DNA from: Marinobacter sp. 2_MG-2023
GTDB lineage: Bacteria > Pseudomonadota > Gammaproteobacteria > Pseudomonadales > Oleiphilaceae
Reading direction: 5' to 3'
Assembly: GCF_030546935.1 (NCBI RefSeq)
Contig: NZ_JAUOPH010000005.1
Location: 307,944-371,943 of the forward strand
DNA: 64,000 nucleotides
Shown: piece after piece, positions 56,126-64,000 of the stretch
Layout of the letters: the number at the start of each line of letters is the position of its first letter
How positions within the stretch are numbered: the stretch's first letter is position 1
The notes under the pieces: model-generated
Seen by the model: the letters and a program-made list of their open reading frames with translations, nothing else
What the model was told of the DNA's origin: nothing
The model's database searches: none
Translations under genes and position numbers: made by a program

Positions 56126-56725
56126 TCAGGACTCCGCCCCGAGTTGTTCCATGAGTAATGTCAGGGCGCGGCCCCGGTGGCTTATCCGGTTCTTTTCTTC
56201 CCGTGACAACTCTGATGCGCTGCAATTGTGTTCCGGGCAAAGGAAGACGGGGTCGTAGCCAAAGCCGCCATTGCCCGCCGGTTCCCTGAGAATTGAGCCT
56301 GGCCAGCGGCCGTGACAGACAATCGGCGTTGGGTCGTCGGCGTGTCGCAGGTACACCAGTACGCAGTGAAATTGAGCTCCGCGCTGGCCGTCGGGCACAT
56401 CGGCCATGGCGTCCAGAAGTGCATTCAGGTTATCGAGATCGGAAGCGTCGGACCCGGCGTAACGTGCGGAGCGCACTCCGGGGGCTCCGTCCAGTGCATC
56501 AACGGCCAGACCACTGTCGTCAGCAAGCGCCGGTAAACCGGTTTCCCGGGCGGCGTGGCGGGCTTTGAGAATAGCGTTCTCGACAAAGGTGACCGCCGGC
56601 TCTTCGGCCTCGCCAACGCCCAACTCTCCTTGCGGTACGGGCACGAATCCCAGTGGCGCAAGGAGGTGAGTGAACTCGTTGATTTTGCCTTTGTTGTTGC
56701 TGGCGATAACAATTTGCTCAGACAT
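56126..56725 (-). CDS. rdgB: dITP/XTP pyrophosphatase RdgB
   Basis: Removes non-canonical purine nucleotides (ITP, dITP, XTP) from the pool. It is 199 residues. The N-terminal [12 protein letters not shown], catalytic [12 protein letters not shown] and C-terminal [12 protein letters not shown] blocks of the Ham1/RdgB family are all present. It lies between the DUF4426 gene and hemW, with 5-7-base gaps. Confidence 0.97.
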   Translation of the reverse strand: MSEQIVIASNNKGKINEFTHLLAPLGFVPVPQGELGVGEAEEPAVTFVENAILKARHAARETGLPALADDSGLAVDALDGAPGVRSARYAGSDASDLDNLNALLDAMADVPDGQRGAQFHCVLVYLRHADDPTPIVCHGRWPGSILREPAGNGGFGYDPVFLCPEHNCSASELSREEKNRISHRGRALTLLMEQLGAES

Positions 56726-56732
56726 AGTTCGC

Positions 56733-57191
56733 TCAGTCGTTGAAAAGGGTATGGGCGAACCGTACCTGCAGGTCCTGGTTATGACCGGTAGGGCGAGCGG
56801 TAATGTTGAACGTCAACAATTCGCCGGGTGAGTACTGGTATTGGGCAATAAAGTAGACCGAGTCGCCTTCCTGTATTCTGCGAAATGCCAGAAATTTCAC
56901 TTGCTGGATGTCGTTTGAAACCTTGCCTTCTACTTGTCCAGCTACGGGCTTTATAACACCATCTTCATTTTCCTGCATGATTGAAACATTGACCAGGCCA
57001 ATGCCTTTGCTGCGCTGGAGTTTGTTTTCCTTCGCTGTCTCAGGGGGCAGGAAAGTGCTGTTCAGCACGCTCCAGTTTACCTGGTAATCTCCAAAATCTT
57101 CGGAGCCGGCATGGGCAGGCAGGCTGGCAGCGGCAGTGAGAAAGGCAGCTGTCGCAATGGTGAAAATGCTGTGCAACATTCTATTCATCAT
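56733..57191 (-). CDS. DUF4426 secreted protein
   Basis: A 152-residue protein with a Sec signal peptide ([22 protein letters not shown], cleaved near residue 29). The mature domain is beta-rich ([31 protein letters not shown]) and matches the DUF4426 family as remembered, which typically follows metW. It is probably periplasmic; function unknown. ATG 57191 overlaps the metW stop. Confidence 0.85.
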   Translation of the reverse strand: MMNRMLHSIFTIATAAFLTAAASLPAHAGSEDFGDYQVNWSVLNSTFLPPETAKENKLQRSKGIGLVNVSIMQENEDGVIKPVAGQVEGKVSNDIQQVKFLAFRRIQEGDSVYFIAQYQYSPGELLTFNITARPTGHNQDLQVRFAHTLFND

Positions 57192-57793
57192 TTTGTTTTC
57201 TCCCGGGTAATACGGTAAATGGCAACTTCCCCTAACAGGTTTGGCCAAAGGCGCGCTAGCCAGTTGTTCTGGTGCTGACCGTCCACTACACGCCTGCTTT
57301 TGATGCGGATGCCTTTTTGCCGACACAGCGCCTCAAAATCCTTGAAGGTACAAAGCCGGATGTTGGGGGTGTTATACCATTTATACGGAAGAGCATCGGA
57401 TTCGGGCATACGGCCGCTGAGAGCCAACCCCCAGCGCAAGCGCCAGTGAGCAAAGTTAGGGAAAGTGACGATGCCTTCGTTGCCAAGGCGCAGCATTTCA
57501 TCCAGTACCTTGTCTGGTCGGCGCACGGCCTGCAATGCCTGCGTCATCAGAACAATATCAAAGCTGTTATCTTCAAAGTTGTCCAGCCCCTGGGTGTCCA
57601 GGTTCTGTTCAATCACTGATACACCACGGTTCATACAGGTGGTGATATGGTCTGGATTAATTTCCAGGCCAAAGCCACTGGCATTGCGTTCCCGTTTGAG
57701 GAAGTCGAGCAGGGTGCCGTCGCCGCAGCCAAGATCCAGTACGTGGTGGCCTGGCTTAACCCACTGCTGAATGATTTCAAGGTCTGCCCTCAT
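57188..57793 (-). CDS. metW: MetW, methionine-biosynthesis methyltransferase-like protein
   Basis: A 201-residue SAM-binding-fold protein required with MetX for homoserine acylation in several gammaproteobacteria. The SAM loop is [15 protein letters not shown], with [12 protein letters not shown] and [21 protein letters not shown] 57793 overlaps the metX stop (ATGA). The longer open frame upstream is inside metX. Confidence 0.95.
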   Translation of the reverse strand: MRADLEIIQQWVKPGHHVLDLGCGDGTLLDFLKRERNASGFGLEINPDHITTCMNRGVSVIEQNLDTQGLDNFEDNSFDIVLMTQALQAVRRPDKVLDEMLRLGNEGIVTFPNFAHWRLRWGLALSGRMPESDALPYKWYNTPNIRLCTFKDFEALCRQKGIRIKSRRVVDGQHQNNWLARLWPNLLGEVAIYRITREKTK

Positions 57794-58938
57794 GCGCCCA
57801 CCTCCCTGGCAACGCGATCCATATAGGCGGTGAAGATATCGGTGTAGCGCGGCGTGGGAATCAGGAATGCGTCGTGGCCCCATGGCGCATCGATTTCGGC
57901 ATAGCTGACTTTACGGCGGGCTGAAATCATTGCGTTTACCATTTCTTCAGAACGGGCCGGTGTAAAGCGCCAGTCTGTGCTGAACGACAGCACAAGAAAC
58001 TCACAGCTGGCTTTGGCAAGCGCTTTGGATAGGTCTCCGCCGAACTCATAAGAGGGGTCAAAATAATCCAGCGCCCGGGTCATCAGCAGGTAGGTGTTGG
58101 CGTCAAAGATCTCCGAGAAGCGTTCGCCCTGATAGCGGAGATAACTTTCCACCTGAAACTCGGCATCGTAGCCAAACTTGTAGGCCTGGTCTCTCAGCTC
58201 GCGGCCAAATTTTTCACCCATTGAGGCGTCCGAGAGGTAGGTGATGTGGCCCACCATTCTCGCCAGCATCAAGCCGCGGCGGGGCAGGGTATCGAAATCG
58301 TAGTAGCGGCCGTCATGGAATTCCTGGTCTGAAGTAATGGCTTGCCGCGCGACCTCGTTGAATGCAATGTTTTGTGCTGTCAGGCGCGGGCTGGAGGCTA
58401 TAGCCACAGAATGCTTCAGCCGATTCGGGTAATCCAGGCTCCATTGCAGGGCTTGCATGCCCCCGAGAGAACCGCCTACGACCGCTGCCCAGCATTCAAT
58501 GCCCAGGCGGTCTGCGAGCAGGGCCTGGCTTTTTACCCAGTCGCCAACGGTGACGACTGGAAAGTCCGGGCCGAAGGGCTTGCCCGTAGACGGATTGGTT
58601 GAGTTGGGGCCCGTACTGCCGTGACAGCCACCCAGGTTGTTGAGGCTGACTACAAAAAAACGATTGGTATCTACGGGCTTGCCCGGTCCAATACAGGTGT
58701 CCCACCAGCCTGGTTTGCGGTCGTCAACGGAGTGGTAGCCAGCAGCATGATGGTTCCCGCTCAGTGCATGGCATATGAGCACGGCGTTGGTGCGATCAGC
58801 GTTGAGCTCGCCATAGGTCTCAACCACCAGGTCATAATGTTCCAGTGCTTGTCCGCACGCCAGTTCTATGGGTGTTTCAAAATGATACGTCTGTGGGGTG
58901 ACTACCCCGACAGAATCCACGGGCATGGGATCGGGCAT
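57790..58938 (-). CDS. metX: Homoserine O-acyltransferase MetX (probable O-succinyltransferase)
   Basis: Alpha/beta-hydrolase that activates homoserine for methionine synthesis. It is 382 residues. The nucleophile Ser is in [14 protein letters not shown], catalytic Asp in FSTDWRFTP and His in [23 protein letters not shown] gives the oxyanion block. Despite the name, MetX proteins of Pseudomonas-like bacteria that are linked to MetW use succinyl-CoA, so O-succinyltransferase is the better guess. ATG 58938 is used; the upstream leader contains a long hairpin. It heads the metX-metW-DUF4426-rdgB-hemW run. Confidence 0.95.
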   Translation of the reverse strand: MPDPMPVDSVGVVTPQTYHFETPIELACGQALEHYDLVVETYGELNADRTNAVLICHALSGNHHAAGYHSVDDRKPGWWDTCIGPGKPVDTNRFFVVSLNNLGGCHGSTGPNSTNPSTGKPFGPDFPVVTVGDWVKSQALLADRLGIECWAAVVGGSLGGMQALQWSLDYPNRLKHSVAIASSPRLTAQNIAFNEVARQAITSDQEFHDGRYYDFDTLPRRGLMLARMVGHITYLSDASMGEKFGRELRDQAYKFGYDAEFQVESYLRYQGERFSEIFDANTYLLMTRALDYFDPSYEFGGDLSKALAKASCEFLVLSFSTDWRFTPARSEEMVNAMISARRKVSYAEIDAPWGHDAFLIPTPRYTDIFTAYMDRVAREVGA

Positions 58939-58972
58939 CGGTGCGAAAGGTTCCTGGTTCGGTCCGTTAGTG

Positions 58973-59016
58973 ACTGCTTTGCTGGTTGGGGCAAAAACCC
59001 CTACCAGCAAAGCAGT
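58973..59016. repeat. Long inverted repeat (hairpin) in the metX leader
   Basis: Arms 58973-58986 and 59003-59016 are perfect complements (14 bp). They are extended inward by a single T-T mismatch and a 4-bp GGGG/CCCC stem around a CAAAAA loop. It lies between the end of the dynamin-like gene (59061) and the metX start (58938). There is no T-run after either arm, so it is not a typical terminator; it may be one, an attenuator-like leader structure or a dispersed repeat. Confidence 0.7.
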
Positions 59017-59060
59017 TTAAAGGCGGGCCGTCATGGCTGCAACCGACAGGCTATATGGGG

Positions 59061-61025
59061 CTAGATAGCACCAGAGATATTAACGACCTTTTGCTGGATC
59101 ATCGTGGGGGCCGGTTTGCGGATTTGTCGCTGCATCGCATCAGCCAGTTCCAGTTGCCGACGCAAGTCACTGATGGTATTGCCTAGCCGCTCACGCTCGA
59201 AACGGCCATCTCGATCGCTTCGTACCATGTCCCGAAGGCGCCGGATCTGATGCTCCAGCAATTGTTTCTGTTCCATGGAGTACTGCATGATCGGTAGCAG
59301 TGCCTCTGATGGCCAGCGCTCTACATCCTGGCGAACACGGGCATGCAGGGTTCTGGCTTCGCTTACCATCACATTAAAAAACCGCTGGACCAGAACTGAC
59401 TGCTCAGTAAGCAGGTTTTTCGGGCTGACCCGGAAGCGTCGGGCTTTTTTTCGCAGCTCCCTGATAGCAATTACATGTCGGCCGGCACGCAATGGAATGG
59501 GTTCCAGATGTCGGGCACGGGTATCCTCGTTATACCGGCGATAGATGGCACCGACCATTTTCTCCGCAAGGCGGCCCTCGCTGAGCAAGTTGGTGAAATC
59601 GCTTTCAAGGAGTTCAAAAAACTGGTCCATGGCGTTGTTCATGCCTGCCGTGGTCCAGCTTTTCGACATACTTTTTCGCACGCGTTCGGCATGAGCTTCA
59701 AAGCGACCTTCTACTACCAGGCTTTTTAGCATGTCCCCCTGGGACCCCATCAACCGACGGCTGGAGCGCAGAGTGATGAGCTTCTTGTAGTAAAATTCGT
59801 AATCTTTCTGGGCGCGGTCGGCCAGTCTGGCGAGGGCCGCCTTGTCCATGGTTGTGCCGGAACAGGCTTGAGACTCTTCTTCGAGAGCGTCGAGGCGAGT
59901 TTGCATCGCAGCCTGGCTGTTTTGCAGCATACCCAGCAGATCATTGATCAGGCTTTGCGTGATCAATTGTTCCTTGTGCATCAGGATGCGCTGGATGATC
60001 AATTGTTCCAGATTGCTGATGTTGGAGCGGGCAAACAGGTTGGTGTCTTTTTTGACTCTGGCCACCAGGCCCTGCTTGGCGGAAAGGGGGATTACATCCT
60101 GCTGCCGGATGCCCAAGTGATCCGCGGTATATCCACGCACGCGATCAATGGCTTCGTTAGTGTGCTTCTCGCCCTGCAGGTCGTCCCACAAAACATCGAT
60201 CTTGTTCAATACCGCAAAACGGCCGGCACGGTGATCGGCGTGTTCGGTATCTATGAACTCTTTCCAGATGGTCATATCACTGGCAGTAACGCCAGTATCT
60301 GCGCTCAGCACAAAGATGACGGCATGAGCTTTTGGCAGCATGCTGATGGTGAGTTCTGGCTCGGAGCCCAGCGCGTTGAGACCTGGAGTGTCAAGAATGC
60401 GCAGGCCGCGCTCGAATAGCGGGTGACGAATACTGATCTGCGCATTGCGCCAGGCAGGTACCAGAACGTTGCCGGGGTTGTTGCGGTCATGCTCAAGCAT
60501 GCCTTCGTCAAACCCGAGTGCTCGCGCCTGAGCGGGCTCAACACTTTTAACCCGGGCAACTTCCCCCAGGATCTCACGCATGATTTCAGGGTCACGCTCA
60601 TTCAGGTTGTGCTTTACCCAGCGTTCAGGTTGTTTGCGCAGTTGCTGTAACGACAGGCTGCCGGTGCGAGTCTCTATGGGGAGCAGCATCAGGTAGTTTT
60701 CGTTGGCACTGCGGTCAAAGAACAGCTCTGTCGGGCACATGGTAGTGCGGCCGGCCTGAGAGGGCAGCATGCGTTGACCAAACTCCGAGAAAAACAGCGC
60801 ATTTATAAGCTCTGTTTTGCCACGGGAGTATTCACCAACAAATGCAATGGTGAGCTCATCCTCAATCAACAGCTCAAGGCCATTGCGGATCCGCGTGCTG
60901 ATGTCTTCAGAGAACAGGTTGTTATCCTGGAGCCACAACCGGTAGCGGCCGATCTGGCGGATCAGCTCCTTTTTCCAGTTGTGGTACGCCTCTACCTGTT
61001 GAGTCAGGTGTCCCTGATGCTTCAT
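59061..61025 (-). CDS. Bacterial dynamin-like GTPase
   Basis: A 654-residue large GTPase. G1 is GEYSRGKT (about 65-72), G3 is DTPG in LRILDTPGLNALG, and G4 is NKID. A helical stalk-like C-terminal half with coiled coils and charged repeats follows; there is no obvious transmembrane helix. The architecture matches bacterial dynamin-like or CrfC-like proteins that act on membranes or chromosome position. It stands alone on the minus strand, and the gap to metX holds a hairpin. Its membrane target is unknown. Confidence 0.85.
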   Translation of the reverse strand: MKHQGHLTQQVEAYHNWKKELIRQIGRYRLWLQDNNLFSEDISTRIRNGLELLIEDELTIAFVGEYSRGKTELINALFFSEFGQRMLPSQAGRTTMCPTELFFDRSANENYLMLLPIETRTGSLSLQQLRKQPERWVKHNLNERDPEIMREILGEVARVKSVEPAQARALGFDEGMLEHDRNNPGNVLVPAWRNAQISIRHPLFERGLRILDTPGLNALGSEPELTISMLPKAHAVIFVLSADTGVTASDMTIWKEFIDTEHADHRAGRFAVLNKIDVLWDDLQGEKHTNEAIDRVRGYTADHLGIRQQDVIPLSAKQGLVARVKKDTNLFARSNISNLEQLIIQRILMHKEQLITQSLINDLLGMLQNSQAAMQTRLDALEEESQACSGTTMDKAALARLADRAQKDYEFYYKKLITLRSSRRLMGSQGDMLKSLVVEGRFEAHAERVRKSMSKSWTTAGMNNAMDQFFELLESDFTNLLSEGRLAEKMVGAIYRRYNEDTRARHLEPIPLRAGRHVIAIRELRKKARRFRVSPKNLLTEQSVLVQRFFNVMVSEARTLHARVRQDVERWPSEALLPIMQYSMEQKQLLEHQIRRLRDMVRSDRDGRFERERLGNTISDLRRQLELADAMQRQIRKPAPTMIQQKVVNISGAI

Positions 61026-61193
61026 CGGATTTTCCTTCTACACGACTGCTGGCGTTCCCCGGACAGATTCACAGGGATCCACGTGGCGACGAATGGTGAC
61101 GCATGAATTAATTACGGTTAATACTAGCTTGTTCCGTGGGTTTTTGCGGCCGGGTGTTTGCAGATGTGTGGCTGTTGTCGACATGATTTTCAT

Positions 61194-61230
61194 AAAAAAA
61201 GCCGCAAAATCAACAAAGTGAAGGTGCGGC
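61194..61230 (-). terminator. Terminator after the yggT operon
   Basis: GCCGCA (61201-61206) pairs with TGCGGC (61225-61230) over an 18-base loop. On the minus strand seven T follow the stem (the A-run 61194-61200). It lies about 57 bases beyond the yggT stop and ends the yggS-proC-yggT transcript. The rest of the spacer to 61025 shows nothing clear. Confidence 0.7.
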
Positions 61231-61286
61231 TTTCAGCTGAGGCTTTTTGTGGAGAACTGTTACAAATTGTTTGTTTGTGACGGAGT

Positions 61287-61871
61287 TTACAGTCCCAGGC
61301 CAATGGCTCCGAGGCCGACCGCGACTTTCATATGATCAATAACAACAGACAACACGTTCAGGATCAGGAAAACAATAATGGGCGACAGATCCAGGCCGCC
61401 CATGGATGGCATCAGTTTTCTCACCGGGCGCATGACAGGTTCTGTAATCTGGGCGACCAGTTGTATTGCTGGATGACTGCTGCCTGGGGCAATCCAGCTG
61501 ACGACAACAACAGCAATAACCGACCAGAAATATATCTTGACGATCAGATCCAGAACCGCCACCGCGCCCCAAACCAGAAGGATGAGAGGATTAAACGATG
61601 GAATGCCGCCGCTCAGGGCAATGAGAATAAGGAAGAAGGTGGCCGCCTGAATAAGAACGGCAAGAACCAGAGCTGCGCCGTCAATTCCGCCCCAGCCAGG
61701 TATGAATCGACGGAGGGGTCTGAGTAAAGGGTTGGTGGCCTTCACCGCAAATTGGGAAATCGGGTTATAGAAGTCAGCTCGGGCCAGTTGCAGCAAAAAG
61801 CGCAGCAGTATGACTGTCATGTAAAAGGTGGACGCGATCAGCAGGATCGTAATCAGGATGTCTGCCAGCAT
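61287..61871 (-). CDS. yggT: YggT-family membrane protein
   Basis: A 194-residue inner-membrane protein made of two YGGT repeats, each with a hydrophobic helix pair and an RP-rich link (NPLLRPLRRFIPGWGG and EPVMRPVRKLMPSMGG). It has about four to five transmembrane helices. YggT proteins are linked to osmotic or cell-division roles without a defined activity. It lies 30 bases after proC on the same strand. Confidence 0.93.
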   Translation of the reverse strand: MLADILITILLIASTFYMTVILLRFLLQLARADFYNPISQFAVKATNPLLRPLRRFIPGWGGIDGAALVLAVLIQAATFFLILIALSGGIPSFNPLILLVWGAVAVLDLIVKIYFWSVIAVVVVSWIAPGSSHPAIQLVAQITEPVMRPVRKLMPSMGGLDLSPIIVFLILNVLSVVIDHMKVAVGLGAIGLGL

Positions 61872-61901
61872 GTAGCCGTTTCTCCGTTGTCAGTGACTGG
61901 T

Positions 61902-62735
61902 TTACTCTTTACCTGCCAATTCTTTGGCCATTTCTTCCGAGCGCTTGTACGCAGCGCCATATGCCTTGTTTACAAGGTCGCGCATCCCGCCTTCTTCAAA
62001 TGTATTGACGGCTTGCTCGGTTGTGCCTCCCGGCGACATGACGTTTTTCTTCAGCTGAGCTGGGTCGTGTTCACTCCTGGCAGCCATCTCGGCGGCACCT
62101 GCCATGGTTTGAATGGCCAGCTGTCGAGCGGTTTCGGGATTTACGCCGGCGCTGGTTGCCGCTGCCTCAAGGGCTTCCAACATCAGGAAAAAGTAGGCAG
62201 GGCCACTGCCCGAGAGTGCGGTTACTCCGTGCAGTAGGGCTTCATCCTCAACCCAAACGGCAATGCCTATGCCTTCAAAAACTGATTGAACCATTGTTTT
62301 CTGGGCGTCGCTCACACTGGAGTTAGCAAACAAACCAGCCGCTCCCTTGCCAACCAGCGATGGGGTGTTTGGCATGACTCTTACTATAGGCAGGCCGCCA
62401 CCAAGCCACTCGTCAAGTGTATCCGCACCCAGGCCTGCTGCAATCGATACCATTAATGGGCGAGTATTCTGGGCAATGGGGGCTATGTCGCGGCAAACGT
62501 CCGCCATTGCCTGAGGCTTCACCGCCAGCACAACCATGTCTGCCTGCTGAGCGCAGTAGCGGTTGTCTGTTGTTACGCTTATCCCAAAACGTTTGCGAAT
62601 GGATTGCAGGTGGCCATCATCTGGCGCGCTTGCCCATATATTGCAGGCTTTGAATCCGCTATCCAGCATGCCGCCAATAATAGCGCTGGCCATATTACCG
62701 GCACCGATAAACGAAATGGTTGGTGATTTGCTCAA
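61902..62735 (-). CDS. proC: Pyrroline-5-carboxylate reductase
   Basis: Last enzyme of proline synthesis, using NAD(P)H. It is 277 residues. The N-terminal Rossmann motif FIGAGNMASAIIGGML and the C-terminal signature MSPGGTTEQAVNTFEEGG are present. Translation most likely begins at TTG 62735, which has GGAG six bases upstream and gives MSKSPTISFIGAGN; a TTG at 62747 is the longer alternative without a good ribosome site. It lies 62 bases after yggS. Confidence 0.96.
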   Translation of the reverse strand: MSKSPTISFIGAGNMASAIIGGMLDSGFKACNIWASAPDDGHLQSIRKRFGISVTTDNRYCAQQADMVVLAVKPQAMADVCRDIAPIAQNTRPLMVSIAAGLGADTLDEWLGGGLPIVRVMPNTPSLVGKGAAGLFANSSVSDAQKTMVQSVFEGIGIAVWVEDEALLHGVTALSGSGPAYFFLMLEALEAAATSAGVNPETARQLAIQTMAGAAEMAARSEHDPAQLKKNVMSPGGTTEQAVNTFEEGGMRDLVNKAYGAAYKRSEEMAKELAGKE

Positions 62736-62797
62736 GGTCTGCTCCAACGGTTATTCGGTTAGACATTCGGATCCGATAATAGCAGGAACCGGTCAAT

Positions 62798-63502
62798 TCA
62801 GCTCTTGTATGCACGTGCGCCGAAAACGGCCGTGCCAATACGAACCCAGGTGGCACCTTCTGCAACCGCCATTTCGAGATCACCCGACATGCCCATGGAT
62901 AAGGTGTCCAGTGGCCCGGCTTCCGGGTATTCCTGGCGCAGCTTTTTCAGCGTATTGGCAAGCGAGCGAAAACTTGCCCGCAGGTCGGATTCGCCCTGCT
63001 CCGGATCGGGGATCGCCATAAGCCCGCGCAAATTCAGGCCCGGCAGCTGACCTATTTCTGATACGAGTTCAGGTAATTCGTCCGGCTGGCACCCTGATTT
63101 GCTTTCTTCATTATTGATGTTGACCTGAAGGCAAATATTCAAGGGTGGCAAACCTGTTTCTCGTTGCTCGCTGAGGCGGCGGGCAACCTTAAGGCGGTCC
63201 ACGCTGTGCACCCACGAAAAAGCCGACGCTATCTGCCGGGTTTTATTGGACTGAATCGGGCCGATAAAGTGCCATTCTATCTCCGCCAGATCGGCGAGTG
63301 CAGCAATTTTATCCAGGGCTTCCTGAAGGTAGTTTTCCCCGAATGCCAGTTGGCCGGCAGCCACGGCTTCTCGTAGTTCGTCTGCCGAGCGCGTCTTGCT
63401 GACCGCTAACAAGCTCACAGAATTTGGCTCCCGGCCCGCCTGCAATGTTGCTTTTTGTATGCGTCGGGTTACGCTCCCGATGTTGTCTGCTATGCTGCTC
63501 AT
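62798..63502 (-). CDS. yggS: PLP homeostasis protein YggS/PipY
   Basis: A 234-residue PLP-binding protein of the YggS/PROSC family. The PLP lysine is Lys36 in LLAVSKTRSADELREAV; FGENYLQEALDKI, EWHFIGPIQSNKTRQI and LSMGMSGDLEMAV are the family blocks. It controls free PLP levels and has no known catalytic activity. It is divergent from pilT across 138 bases, the order known in Pseudomonas (pilT-yggS-proC-yggT). Confidence 0.97.
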   Translation of the reverse strand: MSSIADNIGSVTRRIQKATLQAGREPNSVSLLAVSKTRSADELREAVAAGQLAFGENYLQEALDKIAALADLAEIEWHFIGPIQSNKTRQIASAFSWVHSVDRLKVARRLSEQRETGLPPLNICLQVNINNEESKSGCQPDELPELVSEIGQLPGLNLRGLMAIPDPEQGESDLRASFRSLANTLKKLRQEYPEAGPLDTLSMGMSGDLEMAVAEGATWVRIGTAVFGARAYKS

Positions 63503-63640
63503 ATTATCAAATAGTCGCGTTTGGTCTGCCGGTTCGATGGCGATACGTTACTCGCAGGTCACTGAAATGCCAAGTGATCACGGGCGGGTTGTGCCAGACA
63601 GACGCTACCTGTGTGAAAGAAAAGCCTTCCGAGGACTTCT

Positions 63641-64000
63641 ATGGACATTACTGAACTGCTTGCCTTCTCGGCGAAACAGGGTGCGTCTGACTTGCACCTT
63701 TCTGCCGGCCTGCCCCCGATGATCCGTGTTGACGGTGATGTTCGCCGTATCAACCTCCCGCCCCTGGAGCACAAAGAAGTTCATGGGCTGATATACGACA
63801 TCATGAACGACAAGCAGCGTAAGGACTACGAGGAATTTCTGGAAACAGACTTTTCCTTCGAAGTGCCGGGCGTCGCCCGCTTCCGTGTTAACGCTTTCAA
63901 CCAGAATCGCGGGGCGGGTGCCGTATTCCGTACCATTCCTTCGAAAGTTCTGACTATGGAAGACCTCGGCATGGGCCAGGTTTTCAAGGATATTTCCTCG
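63641..64000 (+). CDS. pilT: Twitching motility ATPase PilT (5' part only)
   Basis: The first 120 codons of a gene cut by the right edge. The N-terminus (MDITELLAFSAKQGASDLHL, then GLPPMIRVDGDVRRI) and ETDFSFEVPGVARFRVNAF identify the PilT/PilU retraction ATPase family; the N-terminal SDLHLS motif fits PilT. ATG 63641 has GAGGA six bases upstream. The Walker motifs lie outside the window. Expression is probably from the yggS-pilT intergenic region. Confidence 0.93.
   Translation, partial: MDITELLAFSAKQGASDLHLSAGLPPMIRVDGDVRRINLPPLEHKEVHGLIYDIMNDKQRKDYEEFLETDFSFEVPGVARFRVNAFNQNRGAGAVFRTIPSKVLTMEDLGMGQVFKDISS

Overview
The window looks like chromosomal DNA of a marine gammaproteobacterium of the Pseudomonas/Marinobacter type, most likely Marinobacter. 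This is inferred from remembered gene order and protein character; no database search was possible. Supporting blocks are hemY-hemX-hemD-hemC-algR-algZ next to argH, then cyaA-lptM-lysA-dapF-DUF484-xerC, glnK-amtB beside ubiK-comM, metX-metW-DUF4426-rdgB-hemW, and yggT-proC-yggS divergent from pilT. No tRNA, rRNA, CRISPR array, insertion sequence or prophage was seen. Coding density is very high, and many neighbours share 4-base ATGA overlaps.

Layout: 1-2.5 kb holds ubiD and a 2Fe-2S flavin oxidoreductase, ending in a strong hairpin. 2.6-8.6 kb (minus strand) holds the late-porphyrin genes hemC/D/X/Y and the AlgZ/AlgR two-component pair, divergent from argH. 10-21 kb carries cyaA, LptM, the lysine/peptidoglycan genes lysA and dapF, DUF484 and xerC. 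This block is flanked by two cyclic-di-GMP genes: a triple-PAS GGDEF/EAL protein with degenerate motifs, and an apparently active diguanylate cyclase coupled to xerC. 21-31 kb is an envelope and signalling stretch: DUF2789, a BvgS-like sensor kinase without a receiver domain, two poorly known proteins, a PlpD-type patatin autotransporter, a GntR regulator, and an AraC regulator overlapping cardiolipin synthase. 31-40 kb has a 30-codon micro-ORF with its own terminator, lipid- and ester-active enzymes, a cation/proton antiporter, tcdA and an acyl-CoA dehydrogenase. 39.7-45.5 kb has an SDR, an RpoE/ChrR sigma/anti-sigma pair, and the divergent polyamine genes speA/speE.

The clearest accessory island is 45.5-49.5 kb. 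It is a translationally coupled three-gene unit on the minus strand: a DUF4123 type VI effector chaperone, a large alpha/beta-hydrolase (probable lipase effector), and a membrane-anchored WD40-like protein in the immunity position. No vgrG, hcp or PAAR gene is near it. After the island the chromosome returns to core genes: glnK-amtB with a sigma-54 promoter and an NtrC-type operator, ubiK, comM, trmB, the hemW/rdgB/metW/metX cluster, a dynamin-like GTPase, yggT-proC-yggS and the start of pilT, which runs off the right edge.

The most interesting items are the orphan type VI effector module, the micro-ORF at 31161-31253, the likely non-canonical start of algZ, the kinase that seems to have lost its receiver but kept the tail behind it, the ECF11-like autoregulatory promoter of rpoE-chrR, and a long hairpin in the metX leader.
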